From: JAWWPG01 sp038254365
Lineage (GTDB): Bacteria; Actinomycetota; Actinomycetes; Propionibacteriales; Nocardioidaceae
Assembly: GCA_038254365.1 (NCBI GenBank)
Contig: JBBSGI010000002.1
Location: forward strand, 1-64,000
DNA length: 64,000 bases
Direction of reading: 5' to 3'
Translations under genes and position numbers: made by a program
Notes under the pieces: generated by a model
What the model was told of the DNA's origin: nothing
Seen by the model: only the letters and a program-made list of their open reading frames with translations
The model's database searches: none
Shown here: piece by piece, positions 59,879-64,000 of the stretch
Layout of the letters: each line of letters starts with the position of its first letter
How positions within the stretch are numbered: the first letter of the stretch is position 1

Positions 59879-62731
59879 TCAGTAAGCCGGAAGCTGCCAG
59901 ATCCCGCGACCGTGCGTCGCGGCGAGCAGCTTCTTGGTGGAAGGACTCAACGTCATCCCGTAGACGGCCACCGACGGCAGGCCTTGCGTGGCCACCCATG
60001 AGGTGTCACCTGCCGCGAGGGTCAGCACGCCGAAGTCCGTCGACGCGAACAGCGCCTTGGTCGTCGGCGAGTAGATGACATCGGTGACCGGCTGGTCGCC
60101 GAGGTCGTAGTTGAGGTTCCTCGCCGTGCCCGTGCCGGACTTCGGGTTCCAGTGCACTTCGTAGACGTGGCCACCATGGCGGTAAGCCGAGTAGCCCGAG
60201 TACGAGATGAACACGTGGTGCGGGTCCGCGGGGTCGATCGCGATACCGGACACGAACCGCTGCGGGAGGTTCAGCACCTGGTCGATGCGCTGGTAGGTCA
60301 CATCGTCAGGGTTGGCAGCGTTGGCGTTCTGGCTGAGGAACACCCGGCCGTACCGCGTTGCGGCCCACATCGTCGACTGGTCACTCGTCGCCCGCTCGAT
60401 CGCCACCACGTAGTTGCCGGTGTCGGTGCGCGAACCCCAGTAGGTGCTGGACAGGTCTCCGTGGCCCCCACCCAGCGGCTGCCAGTCACCACACGGCTGG
60501 CTGAAGTCCCCGGTGAGCTCGTTGCAGTGCGCCTGGAGGTAGGCCTCGTCACCACCGTTGTCGGTGGTGCGCCAGACGTGCTGCAGTCCGTCGAACACGG
60601 TCCCACCCACCACTGGGTCAGCAGTGAACGGGGTGTAGAACGACGCCGTCTCGCCGGAGTTGAGCAGCGGGTCGCTGATCCAGTCCCAGCCGTTCGGGTT
60701 GCCGTTGTGGAAGTTCACGTCGTGCTGCGGCGCGTAGTACGAGTGGTAGCGGATCGCGGAGTTGTCCGGGTTGAACCCTGACTGGCCACCGTCGCCACCA
60801 ACCGTCTCCACCCAACCCTGGATGCGGTCGTTCTCCCAGGTGCCGTTGTCCTGCGTACCGCCCTGGAGGAGACGAGCGTTGTTCGACGAGCTGACGCTCT
60901 GGAACTGCAACGTCGCCAGCCCCTGGTTGATGTCGTTGTTGTTCTGGGTGGGAACTGCCGAGAGGAACTGCAGACAGTCGGCCAGCTGAGCACCGGACAG
61001 TCCGCGCTTCGCGCACTGCCCACTGCGGTCCACGAACGGACCCTTCTGCTGCACGATCCCACCGTCGCTCGCGCTGAAGAACACGTTGGCTCCGGATCCC
61101 GGTGCGAACACCAGCGTGTGCTGGTCGGGGTGCAGACCGTTCTCGTGCGGCTGTGCGTCGTTGGTCATGTCGGTGAAGCTGACACCGGCATTCGTGGACC
61201 GGGTGACCGCGCGTCCGTTGGACTGACCGGGACCACCGAAGGCCCGCAGTTCGCCGTACTGCATCGACCCGGACAGGAACACCTGGTTGGGCCGGCCGGC
61301 TGGGGAGGACACCCCCATGTCGTAGTAGCACTGCGCCGTACAGAAGTTGTACGAGCCGTAGCCCGGCGTGCCGGGCGTCGGGTCGGACAGCGGCGTCCAG
61401 GTCGGGCTGCCTGCCGTCGCGTCGTCCGTGCGCAACAGACCAGCAGTGGTGTCGTTGAAGTACGTCGAGTCAGCGAGGTAGATCCGCGTCTTGCCGGTGT
61501 GCAGCGGAGCCAGCGCGAACTCGATCCGGTTGGACAGCGTGGTGGTCTCCGACCCGGGGTTGTTGATCGTGTAGATCGCCTTCCAGTCACCGGTGCCGAC
61601 CCGGCGATACAGGCCGTAGTCGAACATCGACGCGTACACGGTTCCGGGGTGGTTGGGGTCAAAGCGCACCTTGGAGATTCCACCGCGGAAGAAGTCGCTG
61701 CCGCTGGGTGAACGGGGGACGACGACATCGGTGTCCTCGGTCAGGCTCTGGCTCCAGGTCTGCCCACCATCGACGGTCTCGTAAACGCCGACCTTGGCGG
61801 CGCCGGGCGGGGTGAACCGACCGCCGTTGACCGACGACGCGCCGTGGCGCGCCACGGCGGTGCCCACGTACATGTGCTTGGGGTTGGCGGGGTCAACCGC
61901 GATGCTCGCTACCGAACGGTCCTTCGCGAAGTCGCCGCCGTTGTACATGGTCGGCACCTGGCTGAAGGTCGCTCCGCCGTCGGTGGACTTGTACAGGCCG
62001 ACACCTGCCTCGTTGTCTGAGGAGCCGTTGCCCTCACCGGTGCCGACGTACAGGTCCCCGGTCGTGGGCGCGAGGTAGATCGAGCCGATGGCGGTCGACG
62101 GGATGTCGGTGCCGATCGGCGTCCACCGCGGGTGGGCCGACAGGGCGTTCAGGGTCATCCACACACCGCCACCGGCCGTGCCGACGTACAGGGTGCATCG
62201 GGTGATCGTGCATGGCTTGGCGATCGCCAGCGCCGTAGTGCGTCCGGAGACCATCGCCCGAGTGCCGGTGTACGTCGTCTGCGAGGCTTGGATTCCGCCG
62301 CGCGGACCCATCTCGGTCCAGCCGGCCGGCGTCGAGAGGCCCTGGGCACGCTTCAGCGCTGACTGCCCGGCCGCTGTCTTGGCCCGCGCCGCGGCACTGG
62401 TGAAGGCGTGCGCCGCGGCGATGCGCTGGGCGGAAGCGATGTACTTGTGGGGGTAGGCGCGGGCGTCGTACTGCTCCTGCGAGGGTCCGTTGAGGATCTC
62501 GCTGGAGGCCTCACCGTCTTGCCCCGCGAGCTTCTCGGCCACGTAGGCGATGGGAAGCTGGCGGCTGCTGAGCAGTCCTGGGCTGTGGTCGATCGCCTCC
62601 GCGATCTCGTTGCCCTGGTCCGACCCTGACGTGGTGAAATGGACGATGGAGAAGGTTGCAATGACCGCCGCTACTACGGCGACGACCATTACTGACACAA
62701 GAGCCTTCCAGCTCAGCCAGCGATGATGCAT
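59879..62731 (-). CDS. Large secreted/anchored beta-propeller protein (VPS10/BNR-type repeats)
   Basis: About 950 residues from ATG 62731. A hydrophobic N-terminal segment (KALVSVMVVAVVAAVIATFS) acts as signal or anchor. The remainder has repeated Asp-box motifs of propellers: STDGGATFSQV, TVDGGQTWSQSL, STNAGVSFTDM, and blade strands such as LYVGTGEGNGSSDNEAGVG. The end is ATHGRGIWQLPAY, as in sortilin/xyloglucanase-like propellers. Extracellular binding or hydrolysis of a polymer is likely, but no catalytic residue is assigned. A TTG at 62752 would extend it, but that overlaps a likely regulator site. RBS GAAAGG, spaced 8 nt. Confidence 0.8.
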   Translation of the reverse strand: MHHRWLSWKALVSVMVVAVVAAVIATFSIVHFTTSGSDQGNEIAEAIDHSPGLLSSRQLPIAYVAEKLAGQDGEASSEILNGPSQEQYDARAYPHKYIASAQRIAAAHAFTSAAARAKTAAGQSALKRAQGLSTPAGWTEMGPRGGIQASQTTYTGTRAMVSGRTTALAIAKPCTITRCTLYVGTAGGGVWMTLNALSAHPRWTPIGTDIPSTAIGSIYLAPTTGDLYVGTGEGNGSSDNEAGVGLYKSTDGGATFSQVPTMYNGGDFAKDRSVASIAVDPANPKHMYVGTAVARHGASSVNGGRFTPPGAAKVGVYETVDGGQTWSQSLTEDTDVVVPRSPSGSDFFRGGISKVRFDPNHPGTVYASMFDYGLYRRVGTGDWKAIYTINNPGSETTTLSNRIEFALAPLHTGKTRIYLADSTYFNDTTAGLLRTDDATAGSPTWTPLSDPTPGTPGYGSYNFCTAQCYYDMGVSSPAGRPNQVFLSGSMQYGELRAFGGPGQSNGRAVTRSTNAGVSFTDMTNDAQPHENGLHPDQHTLVFAPGSGANVFFSASDGGIVQQKGPFVDRSGQCAKRGLSGAQLADCLQFLSAVPTQNNNDINQGLATLQFQSVSSSNNARLLQGGTQDNGTWENDRIQGWVETVGGDGGQSGFNPDNSAIRYHSYYAPQHDVNFHNGNPNGWDWISDPLLNSGETASFYTPFTADPVVGGTVFDGLQHVWRTTDNGGDEAYLQAHCNELTGDFSQPCGDWQPLGGGHGDLSSTYWGSRTDTGNYVVAIERATSDQSTMWAATRYGRVFLSQNANAANPDDVTYQRIDQVLNLPQRFVSGIAIDPADPHHVFISYSGYSAYRHGGHVYEVHWNPKSGTGTARNLNYDLGDQPVTDVIYSPTTKALFASTDFGVLTLAAGDTSWVATQGLPSVAVYGMTLSPSTKKLLAATHGRGIWQLPAY

Positions 62732-62749
62732 AAGGTTAGCCTTTCCTAA
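62731..62749. promoter_or_regulatory. DtxR/IdeR-like iron box at the propeller gene start
   Basis: A 19-nt site containing GGTTAG-CCTTTC-CTAA matches the consensus TTAGGTTAGGCTAACCTAA at 15 of 19 positions. It overlaps the ribosome binding site and start codon region. Iron-dependent repression is an inference. Confidence 0.45.
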
Positions 62750-62816
62750 CAAGATGAGTTATCCGCACGACCGACGTCTTATCATGGGGTCAACCACGAA
62801 AATCCGCCAGTCCCAA

Positions 62817-62831
62817 GCGGGATATTCCCGC
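62817..62831. terminator. Short hairpin after the partial propeller gene
   Basis: GCGGGA-TAT-TCCCGC, 20 nt past the minus-strand stop at 62851. It may separate the two propeller genes; no U-tract. Confidence 0.35.
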
Positions 62832-62850
62832 AATCAGCGGTAACCGCGGG

Positions 62851-64000
62851 CTACCGCAGCGTGGGCAGCGGCCAGCGCTGCCGCGGGACGAGATGCGGCT
62901 GGACGCCGCCCGACGAAGCCTTCGCGGTCCCACCGGTGATCGTGAGCGGTCCTGCTGAGTACATGGCCTGGTCCTTGGTGGACCCGTTTGGGGCCTTGCC
63001 CACAGCGAAGGTCGACACTGCCCGCCGACCGATCACCGAGCAGGAAATGTAGTCGCCCACCATCGCGCCACCGGCTTGGGCGAGCCAGCTCAGCATCATG
63101 GGGCCAGCGATGGTCCGCGGAGCGCTCCACGAGCCGCCGCCGTTGAGGCTGGAGATGTAGCCGACCTTGAGCTTGCAGCCCGACACGGTGCACGACGCGT
63201 CCGGGTAGAAGTAGTAGTAGAGACCCAGCCGGGCTCCCGTTCCCGACGTCGTGTGGGAAACGCCCAGCCCAGGCGTGAAGTGGTCTCTGCCGCTGTTGAC
63301 GGGGTCGATCGGGATGCGGGTGACCGCCGACCAGGAGACACCGTCTTTCGAGGTGGACATCACGATGTCGTTCGAGGAGCAGCCGGTGCGGAAGCGGCAG
63401 TCGTCCCAGACGACGTAGATCTTGCCTGCGGCATCCAGCTCTGCACTGGGCAGTGGCTCCTCGCGCATCCCCGGTGCGCCGTGGTCGGTGACGTTGGAGA
63501 TCAGTACCGGTGCGGTCCACGAGGCGCCACCATCGATGGAGCGGAACGCGCGCTGCGAGGAGAAGTTGGCGGAGTAGGGCACCACGACGGTGCCGTCCGG
63601 CTGGACCAGCGGCTGGCCACCCAGACCGGAGGGGTTGTTCGCGGGGGTCTTCGGCGCACCCCAGGTCTGGCCGCCATCAGTCGAGGTGGCCATCACGATG
63701 GTGTTGCCCGTCGACGTGACGTCAACCTCCACGTAGCAGCTGCCGTAGTGGGGGCTGCTCGCGAAGCTGTCGCAGACGATCCACTCCTTGTCGTAGCCTT
63801 TCCCGTCGTTGCCCACGGCGATGACAGGGTCGTTCCAGTTGGTCCCGTCAGACGAGCTGCTCACCACGACGCCGCGGCCGTTGACGTTAGCGTCGATGAC
63901 GAGACCGGTCACGAGCCACTTCTGGTGCTTGGCGTCGTAGGCGACCGCCGGGTCACTCACCCGGGCCCAGGTACCGCCTTCGGCGACGGTAATGCCGGGC
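62851..64000 (-). CDS. Sialidase/Asp-box propeller protein, 5' end outside the window
   Basis: The frame is open to the window edge, so this is the C-terminal part (at least 380 residues) of a longer protein. Asp-box repeats recur: STDGGQTWGAP, SIDGGASWTAP, SKDGVSWSAV and NGGGSWSAP, with WARVSDPAVAYDAKHQKWLV near the window end. Such six-bladed folds occur in exo-alpha-sialidases and non-catalytic binding proteins; no sialidase arginine triad can be assigned. A GTG at 63960 is in frame but internal. It lies upstream of the larger propeller gene on the same strand. Confidence 0.78.
   Translation of the reverse strand, partial: PGITVAEGGTWARVSDPAVAYDAKHQKWLVTGLVIDANVNGRGVVVSSSSDGTNWNDPVIAVGNDGKGYDKEWIVCDSFASSPHYGSCYVEVDVTSTGNTIVMATSTDGGQTWGAPKTPANNPSGLGGQPLVQPDGTVVVPYSANFSSQRAFRSIDGGASWTAPVLISNVTDHGAPGMREEPLPSAELDAAGKIYVVWDDCRFRTGCSSNDIVMSTSKDGVSWSAVTRIPIDPVNSGRDHFTPGLGVSHTTSGTGARLGLYYYFYPDASCTVSGCKLKVGYISSLNGGGSWSAPRTIAGPMMLSWLAQAGGAMVGDYISCSVIGRRAVSTFAVGKAPNGSTKDQAMYSAGPLTITGGTAKASSGGVQPHLVPRQRWPLPTLR

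Noticed and set aside
1..64000. tRNA, rRNA, CRISPR, insertion-sequence transposase or prophage genes
   Set aside because: I saw no cloverleaf with a GGTTCGA-type arm, no regularly spaced direct repeats and no transposase or integrase motifs. A tRNAscan-SE and Infernal run would settle small RNAs.

Overview
The window is a GC-rich chromosomal segment, with G or C at most third codon positions, from an actinomycete. GTG starts are frequent, and TAG, TGA and TAA are all used as stops. Gene order follows the conserved actinobacterial block that in Mycobacterium tuberculosis runs from rpsM through rplM, glmM, glmS, alr, groESL and guaB to guaA. This suggests a Propionibacteriales/Nocardioidaceae-like organism, but the species is an inference. 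I saw no tRNA, rRNA, CRISPR array or transposase gene.

Layout. (1) 0.2-3.7 kb: the distal part of the alpha ribosomal operon (rpsM, rpsK, rpsD, rpoA, rplQ), with truA further on. (2) 3.8-16.9 kb: accessory genes. These are a ferredoxin-reductase-type flavoprotein, a SigE-like sigma factor with a linked membrane protein, an RsmC-like methyltransferase, a disulfide-reductase-family flavoprotein, a nuclease-like gene bracketed by palindromic inverted repeats, a LuxR/SnoaL divergent pair, an ABC-F ATPase and a GH43 enzyme. (3) 16.9-21 kb: gltA, then rplM-rpsI-glmM. (4) 21-28 kb: a DUF389 membrane protein, a tandem GNAT protein and a translationally coupled operon of lipoprotein, two ATPases and an FtsX-type permease. 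(5) 28-39.4 kb: coaA (interrupted), glmS-acpS-nnrDE, two membrane proteins (one GT87), and alr-hydrolase-tsaE-tsaB-rimI. (6) 39.5-47.9 kb: a phosphotransferase, a THUMP-like methyltransferase, CIRCE-controlled groES-groEL, guaB, guaB3 and a nitrilase-fold amidase. (7) 47.9-59.7 kb: kynU, a GT4 glycosyltransferase with a sulfotransferase-like gene, an SSADH with a GMC oxidoreductase, guaA, ppk2, a polysaccharide deacetylase and an aldo/keto reductase. (8) 59.7-64 kb: two secreted beta-propeller (Asp-box) proteins and a remnant of a third.

The core genes cover ribosome assembly, transcription, peptidoglycan precursors (GlmM, GlmS, Alr), tRNA t6A synthesis (TsaE, TsaB), chaperonins and GMP synthesis (GuaB, GuaA). 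tsaD, usually beside rimI, is not in its normal place.

Several genes are broken or vestigial. coaA has an in-frame amber codon where relatives have Gln. The sigma-linked membrane protein and a propeller remnant each show one-base frameshifts. Short fragments resemble FolE, a DinB-family protein, a response regulator and the C-terminus of a secreted protein. The most unusual structure is a family of about 55-bp palindromes. Two copies, in inverted orientation, bracket exactly one gene (10215-11442), and a third overlaps the 3' end of the GMC oxidoreductase. No clearly new multi-gene system is evident; most of the window is well-known housekeeping.
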